DNA of 64,000 nt. It comes from Paenibacillus aceris (GTDB taxonomy: Bacteria; Bacillota; Bacilli; Paenibacillales; NBRC-103111). Position numbers and translations under genes: made by a program. Where the stretch lies: the NCBI RefSeq assembly GCF_017874035.1, contig NZ_JAGGKV010000001.1, positions 792,443 to 856,442 on the forward strand. Direction: 5' to 3'. This document shows, one piece after another, positions 15,666 through 24,729 of the stretch (position 1 is the stretch's first letter; each line of letters starts with the position of its first letter). The notes under the pieces are model-generated. The model made no database searches and was not told the origin of the DNA. It saw nothing but the letters and a program-made list of their open reading frames with translations.

Positions 15666-16562
15666 CTAGTACTCAACATCGCTGCCAAAATATTTGAACT
15701 GAATCGTAGATATGATTCCGATTACGATCGCCAACAAAATGCCCATTGCGGAAGCCAGTCCGAAATGCCCGAGTAAAAATGCTTGTTCATACACGCCATA
15801 CATGACCGTTGATGTGCTGTAAACGGGACCGCCAGAGGTTAGCAACTGAATTAAAGCGAAACACTGAAAGGTGTTGATCGTCGTAATGACAATGACATAA
15901 AGATTCGTCGGCATCAGCATTGGCCACACGATTTTGATGAAAATTTGCCAAGGCGTAGCGCGATCAATTTCCGCTGCTTCAATATAAGAGGTAGGAATGT
16001 TGCCCAGTGAAGCGACATACAGGATGATCGGCTGTCCGACAGACGTTGTGATCAAAACGGCAATTATCGCAAGCAGCGCGGTTCTTGTATCGCCAAGCCA
16101 GGAAATCGGTTCGAAACCGAACAGTCCGATGATATAATTCAAAATTCCATAGTTCGGATGATAAATCCAGCCCCACACGACCGTAATACTGACAACCGAC
16201 GATACGGCCGGCAAATAAAATACGCCACGGAAAAAAGATCTGGATAGCTCTTTCATTTTGTATATGTTGACGGCAACAAAGATGGAAAATACGATGACAA
16301 TCGGAACCGCAATAACGACCAACAAAATCGTATTTCGCATGGATTTTAGAAAGGTTTCGTTATGCATCAAGGACACGTAGTTATCTAATCCAATAAAATC
16401 AAAAGTTCTTAGTGAATAATCAAAAAAACTAATATAAATTCCTTTTAGCATCGGATATGCGACAAAAATCAGAAAAAATCCAAACGCCGGAAGTAAAAAG
16501 AGATAGCTCATCAGCCAATCGCGCAGGACAATTTTTCTCGGTTTGCTAACCGTTGCCTCCAT
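15666..16562 (-). CDS. Carbohydrate ABC importer permease (MalF/UgpA type)
   Basis: 298 residues with six hydrophobic helices and the permease loop EAAEIDRATPWQIFIKIVWP. The start chosen is the ATG at 16562 (MEATVSKPRKIVLRDW), with GGGG 8 bp upstream; an open frame extends 44 codons further but crosses the intergenic hairpin and encodes low-complexity sequence. It lies between the binding-protein gene and the second permease (9-bp gap), the standard order of CUT1 sugar importers. Confidence 0.9.
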   Translation of the reverse strand: MEATVSKPRKIVLRDWLMSYLFLLPAFGFFLIFVAYPMLKGIYISFFDYSLRTFDFIGLDNYVSLMHNETFLKSMRNTILLVVIAVPIVIVFSIFVAVNIYKMKELSRSFFRGVFYLPAVSSVVSITVVWGWIYHPNYGILNYIIGLFGFEPISWLGDTRTALLAIIAVLITTSVGQPIILYVASLGNIPTSYIEAAEIDRATPWQIFIKIVWPMLMPTNLYVIVITTINTFQCFALIQLLTSGGPVYSTSTVMYGVYEQAFLLGHFGLASAMGILLAIVIGIISTIQFKYFGSDVEY

Positions 16563-16592
16563 TTCCTTTTCCCCATTTCTCGTGTTTAGTGA

Positions 16593-16624
16593 AAGGAGCA
16601 GCGCCGCTTGCTGCGCTGCTCCTT
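16593..16624 (-). promoter_or_regulatory. Intercistronic hairpin after binding-protein gene
   Basis: AAGGAGCAGCG and CGCTGCTCCTT form a perfect 11-bp stem with a 10-nt loop, just after the solute-binding protein stop codon and without a T-run. Such hairpins often lower read-through into permease genes or protect the upstream message, giving more binding protein than permease. Confidence 0.7.
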
Positions 16625-16638
16625 CTGCCAACTGCTGC

Positions 16639-18024
16639 TTATTTTTGAACTTGCGCTTTGGCTTTGGCAATCGCCTCATTGGCTTTGGCCGCAAAGGAGT
16701 CCAACGCCTCTTTACCTGTTGCCGTTCCTGTTAACGCGCGCTGCAGCTCAGGGAACCAGAACGTACGAATTTCCGCATAGCCGTCAGCAATCGTCGGAGG
16801 ATCCGTGATAAATTGACGCGCCAGATCCGCATATTTATACTCAGGGTCGTCATACAAGCCCGTTACAGATGTTCGTGCGGATAGACCGCCGGTCTGGATG
16901 ACGTTCTTTTTGCCCCAAACGGGATCATTTACAACGAAATCAATAAATTTCTTGGAAGCTGCAATTTTGTCAGCATTGCCGTTGTTGAAAATGGCCAGTC
17001 CGCCAAGGAACGGCTCGAGCTTAGGCTTCGATCCATCCAGCGTTGGAAAAGGAAGCAGAACATCCTCAAATGGTACTTTTTTATTCGCAACGTTCTGTGC
17101 TTTCAATACCGGCGAATAGTTCAGGGTAAAGGCCAATTTACCTTGTAAAAATAAGTCATTGACGTCGGAAGCGGCCAGGGAAGCAGCTCCCGCTACGCTG
17201 ATTTTATCTTTCGTCGCTTTGACAACCCAATCCAGCGCCTTACCGGCATTCTCGGTATTAATCGCAACTTTGGAATTGTCCTCGGATAGGAACCGGGAAA
17301 CGCCCATGTTAGCCAAGTAAGCGCGAGTGCCTTGATCGCCTGCCGTGCTTTTCGCGAAGAAGCCGGTCGGAATCATTTCCGGCGCTTTGTCTTTTACAGC
17401 TTGCAGCGCTTTTTCATATTCCGCTACCGTCCAAGTTCTGTCCGGTCTGTTCAGCGGAAGCAAATCGAGTGCACCGATTTTCTCAAACACCGTTTTGTTG
17501 ACAGCCATCATGAACGGGCCGGTGTTCAGCGGGTACATCACGATTTGATCGCCAACGGTCGATTGCTTCCAGAAAGCCGGAGCGATGTCATTCTTTACTT
17601 CAGGAGTAACCATATCGTTTAATGGCGCGAGCAGCTTCTTCTTGCCCCAGTCGATAATACGTCCGGGAGCGTCGTAAATGACGTCAGGCGCCGTGTTAGA
17701 GGCGATCGCAACATTTAGCTTCTGAGGTCCGCCATCGAAGGTAATCATCTCAAGATTGACTTTGATTTCAGGATATTTTTGATTAAATGCGGCAATGATT
17801 TGTTTCTCGTATTTGCCGACTTCACCGTCCAACGTCTGGAAGTTGGGGAAGTTCCACCAAGTAATCTCGACAGGCTTTACAGCCGCTTGCGTTGCTGCAG
17901 GCTTCGACGCATCCGGGGTTGCTGCCGGATTACTTTGCACCGAATTACTGGTACAGGCAACAAGTTGCGACCCTACCAGCGCGACGCCTAAAACTGTCAA
18001 CAGCCCTTTTTTCATTGCTATCAT
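16639..18024 (-). CDS. Extracellular solute-binding lipoprotein of the nan importer
   Basis: 461 residues, family 1 sugar-binding protein. The N-terminus is a lipoprotein signal with lipobox LVAC (MKKGLLTVLGVALVGSQLVACT), then an Ala/Pro-rich linker and the mature domain starting VEITWWNFPNFQTLDGEVG, with TAPDVIYDAPGR and KKFIDFVVNDPVWGKK typical of the fold. It is anchored to the outer face of the membrane and delivers substrate to the two permeases downstream. The first ATG (18024) has GGGGG at good spacing. A cre-like site lies upstream. Confidence 0.9.
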   Translation of the reverse strand: MIAMKKGLLTVLGVALVGSQLVACTSNSVQSNPAATPDASKPAATQAAVKPVEITWWNFPNFQTLDGEVGKYEKQIIAAFNQKYPEIKVNLEMITFDGGPQKLNVAIASNTAPDVIYDAPGRIIDWGKKKLLAPLNDMVTPEVKNDIAPAFWKQSTVGDQIVMYPLNTGPFMMAVNKTVFEKIGALDLLPLNRPDRTWTVAEYEKALQAVKDKAPEMIPTGFFAKSTAGDQGTRAYLANMGVSRFLSEDNSKVAINTENAGKALDWVVKATKDKISVAGAASLAASDVNDLFLQGKLAFTLNYSPVLKAQNVANKKVPFEDVLLPFPTLDGSKPKLEPFLGGLAIFNNGNADKIAASKKFIDFVVNDPVWGKKNVIQTGGLSARTSVTGLYDDPEYKYADLARQFITDPPTIADGYAEIRTFWFPELQRALTGTATGKEALDSFAAKANEAIAKAKAQVQK

Positions 18025-18055
18025 CTAAGTACCCCCATTATTGTTTTAGGAACAA

Positions 18056-18071
18056 ATGAGCTCGCTTTCAT
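18056..18071. promoter_or_regulatory. Catabolite-responsive element (cre)-like site
   Basis: On the complement ATGAAAGCGAGCTCAT matches the CcpA consensus TGWAANCGNTNWCA in 13 of 14 positions of its core. It sits 32-47 bp upstream of the binding-protein start codon, probably downstream of the promoter, where CcpA would block transcription when glucose is present. Confidence 0.55.
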
Positions 18072-18244
18072 TCCTTGCTCTAAGCATAGAACATAAATTC
18101 CCATGACAAAATCCCACTGATTTTACTTCTATGGTCGTATTCTGACCTGTTTCATTTTCTACCTTTTTCAAACACGTTTTGTAGCGATTTTAGTATATAA
18201 TCTAGGAAAAGAACAGAGCAGGCCATAATCTTTCGGGGGATTGC

Positions 18245-19888
18245 ATGTATAAACTACTCATAGTCGAGGATGAACCACTCATTCGCACCGGTCTCAAGCA
18301 CTATTTTAACTGGCAGGATCTTCATGTGTCCCATATCGTAGAAGCGGACAACGGGAAAAACGGCATAACGATGGCACTGCAGGAGCGGCCTCACCTCATT
18401 ATCACGGATATCCGCATGCCGGAGATGGATGGGCTTGAGATGATTGAGCAATTGCGCGCTCAGCTCCCTGACACGGTTTTTGTCATTTTGACAGGATTTT
18501 ACGAATTCGCCTATGCGCAGCAAGCCATACGTCTAGGGGGCGTGCACGCTTTTTTACTGAAACCGCTTGAATACGAAGAAAGCCTGGCAACGATCCAAAG
18601 CTGCATAAATGAGGTCATTTCTCAACAGAAGCAGCGTGAGACCCACACGGAATTGGTCCAAGAAAGCAAGCTGTTCAAAGGCAGCGAATGGGTTCAGCTT
18701 TTGCTTGAAGAATCCGATCTTGCGGTGACCGATGAGGGAAGACTGCGGCATCTTTATGAATTCCATAGCGACAACTACCGTTATCACCCTTTTGTTATCA
18801 CGTGGCTGCCGATGAAATCAGCTTCCCCTCCTGCAAAGAACAGGATTAAGCAACTGTCCGCCACTTTGATTGGTCATGCAATTTCATCGCTTTACCAGGC
18901 TGACACGCCACGTCAAATTATTACTTATTTGTATAAAGCCAAAATATACGGTATTGCTATCCTGGATACTTCGTTTAGTTCGGTCAGCCAAGGGCTTACG
19001 CTTCAAGAATCAGAGCGCTTTATCAAGAAAGTCGGAGACGGGATTCAAACTTCCTTCTTTATGGCAATCGGGGCTTCAACGGACAAGTTGCCGGATCTCG
19101 GCCATCTGCTAAAGCAGGCAGATAAGGCATTATGGCAGCGGTATTACCAATCGGAGCGGCATCTGTTTCTCTTAGCCTCCGGCGAGACGGCACATCCAGG
19201 CAAACCATCCGCAATACGTTTGAGTGATCAGGATAAAACACAGCTCTATGCTGGTTTAGAAAACGCCAATGAGCAGGAGATCAAGCAACTCCTGCAGCGA
19301 TTCGTGAAGGATAATCTAGAGCATTTGCCGCATACTGCACCTCAGCGCTGGATGGCCTTTTTGCAGGAATTAATCGGCGTTTGCATTCACTTTGCCAATA
19401 AAAATAGTTTACCTGTTGAAAGCGTCTACAGCGATAAATTGTTAAGTCTTGCCTTCGTGGATGATTTTCCTACGCTGGATGCCCTCTTCGACTGGCTGGG
19501 CGATTGGATGGTGCAGCTCGGAACGATATATCGGGACGGTTCGCTATCTGATCAGCAGCAGGACGTGCTCATTTTCGAACACATCGCTTCCTTCATCAAA
19601 CAGAACATTGCCGAAGATGTGACGCTGCAAATGGTGGCCGATCGCTTTTTCTATAATCCTTCCTACTTAAGCCGCCTGTTCAAAAGAAAGCTGGACAAAA
19701 ATTACATGCGCTTTGTCACGGAAATCCGAATCGCATACGCTCAGGAGCTCTTAAAGAAGCCGGACTATTTAATAACGGACGTCTGTACGATGTGCGGGTA
19801 CAAGAGCTACAAACATTTTGTCAAAACCTTTGGAATTATCACCCAAATGACACCCACCGAATACCGAAAAAAATGGGGATGGTCCTAA
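18245..19888 (+). CDS. Response regulator with AraC-type output (YesN-like)
   Basis: 547 residues. Receiver domain at residues 1-125 with Asp55 in HLIITDIRMPEMDGLEM as the phosphoacceptor; a variable middle; and a C-terminal AraC helix-turn-helix pair at about 445-547 (EDVTLQMVADRFFYNPSYLS, RLFKRKLDKNYMRFVTEIRI, ...VCTMCGYKSYKHFVKTFG). This architecture is typical of Paenibacillus regulators of ABC sugar importers. It is divergent from the nan operon and directly adjoins its kinase (stop and start codons touch as TAAATG). I infer control of the sialic-acid genes. Confidence 0.92.
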   Translation: MYKLLIVEDEPLIRTGLKHYFNWQDLHVSHIVEADNGKNGITMALQERPHLIITDIRMPEMDGLEMIEQLRAQLPDTVFVILTGFYEFAYAQQAIRLGGVHAFLLKPLEYEESLATIQSCINEVISQQKQRETHTELVQESKLFKGSEWVQLLLEESDLAVTDEGRLRHLYEFHSDNYRYHPFVITWLPMKSASPPAKNRIKQLSATLIGHAISSLYQADTPRQIITYLYKAKIYGIAILDTSFSSVSQGLTLQESERFIKKVGDGIQTSFFMAIGASTDKLPDLGHLLKQADKALWQRYYQSERHLFLLASGETAHPGKPSAIRLSDQDKTQLYAGLENANEQEIKQLLQRFVKDNLEHLPHTAPQRWMAFLQELIGVCIHFANKNSLPVESVYSDKLLSLAFVDDFPTLDALFDWLGDWMVQLGTIYRDGSLSDQQQDVLIFEHIASFIKQNIAEDVTLQMVADRFFYNPSYLSRLFKRKLDKNYMRFVTEIRIAYAQELLKKPDYLITDVCTMCGYKSYKHFVKTFGIITQMTPTEYRKKWGWS

Positions 19889-21697
19889 ATGTTGAAATGG
19901 AAACAACTGACTCGGCAAGTACGAATGAAACATGTCAATCATCAAATCTTTATGCTGATGATCTTGATTATTACGATACCCTTATTGATTATTTCCGTTA
20001 TCATCTACTTATTTTCCATACAGGCCGTCAAAAATGAATACCAAAGCAGCTCCAACTTAATTCTTACGAATTTGTCCTTTAACATTGATCAGTACCTGCA
20101 GAGCATCGAAAAAGGTACGCTGAATGCACAGATGGACGGTCAGCTGCAAGGTGCGCTGGAGCAGTGGACATTAGCAGACGAAGACAGCGGAAACGATCAG
20201 ATGATTGTGTATGGCAACATCATTGAGCATTTTATCAGTTCCATCGAAATGACGATCAAGAACGTGGATAGCGTTCAAATTTACTCGGGTTCCCGAATGT
20301 TCTACTCTTCGAATTTTAATCGTTCCGATTACGATGTGAAGGATTTTACGCATGAGGATTGGTATACTCAAACTCAGCAAAAAGCAGGCGGCATCGTACT
20401 TTTCGGCGCTCATCTTCCTTTTCATCGGGTGAATGCCAAAGAATCCGTCATTTCCATTGCGAGAGTCATCAACAAAGTCGGCAGCAAACAGCCCATCGGG
20501 GTCATGCTGATCGACATCCGCTTGGATTCTTTGCGGGAAATTTTGAAACTGTCTGAGAACCGCAAGCGCTCCTTTCTCATTATTGACGATAAGGGCGGGA
20601 TCATTTACAACTCAGACCGCAGCCAAGCCATGACCCATCTATCGGCGACACTGAAAGAGCAAGCCATTCAATCCGTCCTAGCGGATGAATCGGGAAGCTT
20701 TTATGCCAACTTTTCAGGCGTCGATTCGTATATCAACTTTGTTACTTCTTCCTACTCCGGCTGGAAAGTTATTCAATACATCGATGAGAAGGAAATGACC
20801 AAGCAAGCCGATATTTTGATCAAAATTGTTCTGACCTTAGCGTTCCTCTCGCTAGGCACAGCGCTGCTCTTCATGTTCATCCTGTCGGCGCGGGTGACCA
20901 AACCGATCATTCTGCTCAGCAGGCAGGTTAAGTTGGTCGGGCTAGGGAAATTCGACGTCGATTTAAGCAGCGACAGGCAGGATGAATTCGGCGTGCTTTA
21001 CCAGGGAATCCGTAAAATGGTGGAAGACCTGCAAAGCTATATCGAGCGTTCCGCAACGGCAAAAGTACAGCAAAAAATAGCTCAATTCGGTGCTCTAAAA
21101 AGCCAAATTAATCCCCATTTTCTAGCCAATGTACTCGAATCCATACAAATGAAAGCCGTCATTAACGGACAGCGGGATATCAGTGAAATGGTCGGCATGA
21201 TCGGCCGTTTGTTCCGCATACATATCCAGACCGGAAAAGAGACGGTGACACTTCGTGAAGAGCTCGAGCATATCCGCTTATATGTGAAAATCCAGCAGCT
21301 TCGCTTCGGCGACAAAATTCAATATACCGAGCGGCTTGCGGAGGACAGCACCGAGCTGCAGGTCATTCATTTCTCCCTCCAGCCCCTCATCGAAAATGCG
21401 ATCGTTCACGGGTTGGAACGGTTAAATGGACCTGGTTTACTTGAAGTGTCTACCGTAAAATCCGGAAATGATATGCTCATCATGATCAAAGACAATGGCG
21501 TGGGCATGGACGAAGAGAAGCTTCAGCACTTGCAGTTAAGGCTCGCCCAGTCTTCCAACACGTTAGACGAAGCCCATATCGGAATCAAAAACGTTCATGA
21601 TCGGATCTGTTTCTATTTCGGGGAGCAGTACGGCCTTACGTTGTACAGCCAATTAGGAGAAGGTACGACCGTGATCATTCGCCTTCCGATGAAATAA
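19889..21697 (+). CDS. Sensor histidine kinase (YesM-like)
   Basis: 602 residues. Helix 1 at about 23-45, a large extracellular sensor region (Cache-like), helix 2 at about 308-332, a HAMP linker, then the His_kinase domain with the phosphoacceptor His near 410 in INPHFLANVLESIQ (the usual family form is INPHFLYN), and the ATPase with SLQPLIENAIVHGLE, IKDNGVGMD and GIGIKNVHDR-like IGIKNVHDRI. It pairs with the YesN-like regulator immediately upstream; there is no gap between the genes. It probably senses substrate, alone or with the binding lipoprotein, and controls the divergent nan operon. Confidence 0.92.
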   Translation: MLKWKQLTRQVRMKHVNHQIFMLMILIITIPLLIISVIIYLFSIQAVKNEYQSSSNLILTNLSFNIDQYLQSIEKGTLNAQMDGQLQGALEQWTLADEDSGNDQMIVYGNIIEHFISSIEMTIKNVDSVQIYSGSRMFYSSNFNRSDYDVKDFTHEDWYTQTQQKAGGIVLFGAHLPFHRVNAKESVISIARVINKVGSKQPIGVMLIDIRLDSLREILKLSENRKRSFLIIDDKGGIIYNSDRSQAMTHLSATLKEQAIQSVLADESGSFYANFSGVDSYINFVTSSYSGWKVIQYIDEKEMTKQADILIKIVLTLAFLSLGTALLFMFILSARVTKPIILLSRQVKLVGLGKFDVDLSSDRQDEFGVLYQGIRKMVEDLQSYIERSATAKVQQKIAQFGALKSQINPHFLANVLESIQMKAVINGQRDISEMVGMIGRLFRIHIQTGKETVTLREELEHIRLYVKIQQLRFGDKIQYTERLAEDSTELQVIHFSLQPLIENAIVHGLERLNGPGLLEVSTVKSGNDMLIMIKDNGVGMDEEKLQHLQLRLAQSSNTLDEAHIGIKNVHDRICFYFGEQYGLTLYSQLGEGTTVIIRLPMK

Positions 21698-21750
21698 ACG
21701 GCATCCCCCTATTAAGAGGTGCGCCTCTAAAAGCAGCAAATCCTAATCTA

Positions 21751-21929
21751 GGAACTCTAGGACACTATATAGGCAGAAAGCATGGATTCAGGGGCGATAG
21801 TGGAACTACAGGGGCTTATTTCCAAGAAATGAGCTGAATTAACCAGAAAACAGCATGATAGCGCCCTGTAGTTCCCTCAGGCTCGCTATATTGACACTTT
21901 TCCCTATATTAGCGGATTGACGTTCCCTT
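21751..21929. repeat. Dispersed four-module intergenic repeat, copy B
   Basis: Forward modules GGAACTCTAGGACACTAT (21751) and TGGAACTACAGGGGCTTATT (21801) are followed by reverse modules GATAGCGCCCTGTAGTTCCC (21857) and TATTAGCGGATTGACGTTCC (21907), at 50-bp spacing. It has the same layout as copies at 5098, 62571 and 63611. No gene is seen in this gap. Confidence 0.85.
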
Positions 21930-21940
21930 AATAGATATGA

Positions 21941-21984
21941 AAAAAACCTTCTTCCCCGTTGAAAACGGGCGAAGAAGGTTTTTT
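21941..21984. terminator. Bidirectional intrinsic terminator
   Basis: AAAAAACCTTCTTC and GAAGAAGGTTTTTT flank a GCCCGTT/AACGGGC-type inner stem. It separates the convergent kinase gene and spo0M. Confidence 0.9.
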
Positions 21985-21989
21985 CGACT

Positions 21990-22784
21990 CTACACATCCA
22001 GTAAATCGTCAAAGATGCCTCTGAACTGATGCGCTACTGATTCAGCGCCTTCCTCCAGCTCTTCCCTGCTGAAAAAATAGCGGTGATGGGATTCATCCGT
22101 GTCCAGTAAATCGGATAACAGCCCGCCGAAGCCGCGCGTTCTGCGATCAAATTCCAGGAGGACTTCTACTCCCTCCTCATTCGGGTAGAAAACAAGCTCC
22201 AACTCGTCCACCGAGCTGCGATATTCTCCATTTTGATAAGGGACGAACTCAAAGTTTTGAATAAATGGCAAATGATAATTACGCTGCGGATAATATTCAT
22301 TCTCCGCTTTATGCAAATGAAAGCCAAGCTCTTCCAGCGCTTCAAAAATAACCGCCGTGTGCGGGTGAGCCAGCACTTCGATATTGTCACGGTCAGATGG
22401 ATCAACCGCGTTATCAACATCTAGTCCTGTACGAATCCAAATCGGACTCACGCCAATAGAAATCGGAGTTTCATGCGGCAGCACGAAATGAAAAGGAATT
22501 TCAATCGTTTCGCCTGGCGCAAAAACAAGACTTTCTCCCAGCAGAATATTGGCTAACACAACGGTTTCTCTGTGCATGCGATTCGAATCGTTCTGAGCTG
22601 GTTTGAGGTATTCCGTCATGATTTGGAAGTAGATTTTGTCCACTTTTTGCTCGACACTGCCGCCTTTGGCAATGACGACGCCTTCTACCAACTCGCCCGG
22701 AACGAATTCCTCCGTATGGAACTGCGTATCGATATCAATGTTCCCGATCCCGACTTTTGCCATCATTTTCTTGAAAAATGACAT
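21990..22784 (-). CDS. spo0M: Sporulation-control protein Spo0M
   Basis: 264 residues, arrestin-like fold, cytoplasmic; in Bacillus subtilis Spo0M modulates entry into sporulation and cell division. Family sequence is clear: MSFFKKMMAKVGIGNIDIDT, GELVEGVVIAKGG, HFVLPHETPISIG, DVDNAVDPSDRD and the acidic C-terminal tail. It indicates a spore-former or close relative. It lies 2 bp downstream of the ATPase gene on the same strand, followed by a terminator. Confidence 0.92.
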   Translation of the reverse strand: MSFFKKMMAKVGIGNIDIDTQFHTEEFVPGELVEGVVIAKGGSVEQKVDKIYFQIMTEYLKPAQNDSNRMHRETVVLANILLGESLVFAPGETIEIPFHFVLPHETPISIGVSPIWIRTGLDVDNAVDPSDRDNIEVLAHPHTAVIFEALEELGFHLHKAENEYYPQRNYHLPFIQNFEFVPYQNGEYRSSVDELELVFYPNEEGVEVLLEFDRRTRGFGGLLSDLLDTDESHHRYFFSREELEEGAESVAHQFRGIFDDLLDV

Positions 22785-22786
22785 GA

Positions 22787-23545
22787 CTAATCCCTCTCCT
22801 CATCCTGATCAAAAAGAGCTCGAAAATACCGCTCCCGATGATTCAAAAAATCTCTCGTTAAATTGAAATGATCCGTATCTTCATACGCGATAGGCTCGAT
22901 CGAGGTTTCAGTGAACTGCAAAATTTGCGCGTCCGGATAGGCCATAATGATTGGAGAATGCGTCGCAATGATAAATTGCGCTTGACCCGACTTCTCCAAT
23001 TCTCGAATGATACTCAGGAATGCCAATTGATTCTGCGGCGATAGCGCCGATTCCGGCTCATCCAGGAGGTACAGGCCCTTGCGGTCTAACCGATTTTGGA
23101 AGAAAGTTAAAAAAGCTTGGCCATGCGACTGCTCATTTAAAGATTTCCCTCCGTATGGGGCGTAGGCTGTATGCCCGATATAGGGATCCTTCGCCAATTC
23201 ATCGATATAACCGGCAAACGTATCGAAGGTCTCCGCACGAAAAAAGAGTCCGTGGCTTACTTTGGGGAGCCAGGATAATTTCATGATATTCGCTAGCGAT
23301 TCGTTATCTTTTTCTTTCTTAATCGTTAAATCTCTGCCGCCAACCACGCTAAATCCGCAGGAAACGCCGATCGCCTCCAACAGTGTCGACTTGCCCGAAC
23401 CATTATTTCCGATAAAAAAAGTAACATTGGATCGAAATCTGTATTCGTTGAAGTGTTGAATGGCCTTAATGCTAAAAGGAAATTGTTCTTTATCCGCTTC
23501 GGACAGCTCGGACCAGTCCAAGGCAATTCGCTGCAAGAATGGCAT
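22787..23545 (-). CDS. AAA/ABC-type ATPase of unknown role
   Basis: 252 residues. Walker A is FFIGNNGSGKSTLLEAIG near residue 45, the ABC-like signature region is SLNEQSHGQAFL, Walker B is GLYLLDEPESALSP, and the H-loop is IIATHSPIIMAYP. No membrane or substrate domain is attached, so it belongs to the soluble RecF/SMC-like ATP-binding group, often annotated as AAA family ATPase. Function is unknown. It sits between a pentapeptide-repeat gene and spo0M in a likely operon (22-bp and 2-bp gaps). I saw no partner such as a nuclease that would make it a defence system. Confidence 0.85.
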   Translation of the reverse strand: MPFLQRIALDWSELSEADKEQFPFSIKAIQHFNEYRFRSNVTFFIGNNGSGKSTLLEAIGVSCGFSVVGGRDLTIKKEKDNESLANIMKLSWLPKVSHGLFFRAETFDTFAGYIDELAKDPYIGHTAYAPYGGKSLNEQSHGQAFLTFFQNRLDRKGLYLLDEPESALSPQNQLAFLSIIRELEKSGQAQFIIATHSPIIMAYPDAQILQFTETSIEPIAYEDTDHFNLTRDFLNHRERYFRALFDQDEERD

Positions 23546-23567
23546 ATGGCCTCCTATTGCCGATGGC

Positions 23568-24065
23568 TTATTTGCTTGAAGAATAGTGCTTGAGTAAATC
23601 CTCTACGAGTATGCCATTGATTTTCAAGCCTTTCATCTTGCAATCTGTAAGCTCGGCACCTGTCAAATCACAGTTGGCAAGCCTTGTATTGGATAGATTA
23701 CAATTCGTAAAACTTACTGGCGAGTAGGAACCATCCTCCTGAAAATTAGCGTCACCCTCTTGAGGCAGGACAATATTCGTGAAGGATGTCCCAAAAAGAT
23801 GAACGGAATCAATCTGAGCGTTACTGAAGTTTGCATGCTGAATGGTCGAGTTTGATAGGTTTGCATTCGTAATCTTTGATTGATGCATATTGATATCATC
23901 CAGTACAATTCCACTCATATTCGCATTATGAATACTTGTGTTTGCAAGATTCACATTCTCAAAAATGAGATTCTCCGCTTTCACTTTTTCAAACTTCGAA
24001 CCGGTGATATCCGCCATTTGCAAATCCAATCGTTCCATTTTCAAGTTCATATTCTCCAGCCTCAC
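23568..24065 (-). CDS. Pentapeptide-repeat protein
   Basis: 165 residues with repeating A(D/N)LXX-type pentapeptides (ENVNLANTSI, NANMSGIVLD, NANLSNSTIQ, HANFSNAQID, NCNLSNTRLANCDLTGAEL), which form a right-handed quadrilateral beta-helix. Two repeat blocks are separated by an insertion (LPQEGDANFQEDGSYSPV). Some members mimic DNA and protect gyrase, but that cannot be told here. The listed start is GTG; an ATG 5 codons downstream (24050) has GAGG at 9 bp and may be the real one. Likely first gene of an operon with the ATPase and spo0M. Confidence 0.85.
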   Translation of the reverse strand: MRLENMNLKMERLDLQMADITGSKFEKVKAENLIFENVNLANTSIHNANMSGIVLDDINMHQSKITNANLSNSTIQHANFSNAQIDSVHLFGTSFTNIVLPQEGDANFQEDGSYSPVSFTNCNLSNTRLANCDLTGAELTDCKMKGLKINGILVEDLLKHYSSSK

Positions 24066-24155
24066 TTTTCCAATGTGGTCGAATAAAATCCCAAATACTG
24101 CTTATTTCAATTCTTCGGGCACCTTATTGATTCCTGCCGAGATAGCCGCTGTCAC

Positions 24156-24641
24156 CTATTCAACCTTCAACAATCGCCATTGTTGGTTTTTGCCGCCATT
24201 GTCCGTATACTGAATGGCTGCGCCGCCATTGGCTTTGGAGCCGCCTGAAATGTCGATAATCTTTCCAGTAGCCCGATTTTTCAACTTAAAATTCCCGCCA
24301 CCGCTATCAACTACTTGCCAATGCTGGCTGGTCCAGCCGCCGTCAGACCACTGCTCAATCACAGCACCGTCAGCGGTTGAGCCGTTCTCCACGCCGATTA
24401 TTTTACCGCTTCCCCGATTTTGGATTTTGTAATAGCCGCTTCCGGCGCTAACGAATTGCCACTGCTGACTGTACCAGCCGCTATCGGTATACTGCTCCAG
24501 ATCATCCCCGTTCGCCGTGCCTTGATTCAAGACATTAAGCGCTTTTCCTCCGTTGCGGTTCTCCAGAATGTAGTAAGCATTCGTTTTGCCTCTACCATAT
24601 AAGATTCCGGAGCGTCTTTTCCACTGTATAATCCCGCACAA
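24156..24641 (-). pseudogene. Orphan ricin-type beta-trefoil lectin (CBM13-like) fragment
   Basis: 161 residues, of which about 140 form one complete beta-trefoil: three subdomains each with a QxW motif (QQW near 60, QHW near 107, QQW near 154) and NRNGGKALNV / NRGSGKIIGV / NRATGKIIDI repeats. Such domains normally sit at the C-terminus of secreted glycoside hydrolases. Here there is no catalytic domain and no signal peptide; the only start is a TTG directly after a TAG stop, with no clear ribosome site, and the first 20 residues look unrelated. I read it as the remnant of a larger secreted enzyme; a small cytoplasmic lectin is the alternative. Confidence 0.65.
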
Positions 24642-24684
24642 CTATGAACTTTTCATACTTTTTCAAGTGAACTTTCCGCATAAC

Positions 24685-24725
24685 AAAAAGGTGAACTCCC
24701 CATCGTCACGATGCAGAGTCCACCT
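24685..24725 (-). terminator. Intrinsic terminator of the ADH-transporter operon
   Basis: On the complement, AGGTGGACTCTGCATCG and CGATGGGGAGTTCACCT form a long imperfect stem with loop TGA, followed by TTTTG. Confidence 0.8.
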
Positions 24726-24729
24726 GATA

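Noticed and set aside
22787..24065. Defence system made of AAA ATPase and pentapeptide protein
   Set aside because: No nuclease, toxin or other known effector is present, and the unit also contains spo0M; evidence for defence is lacking.
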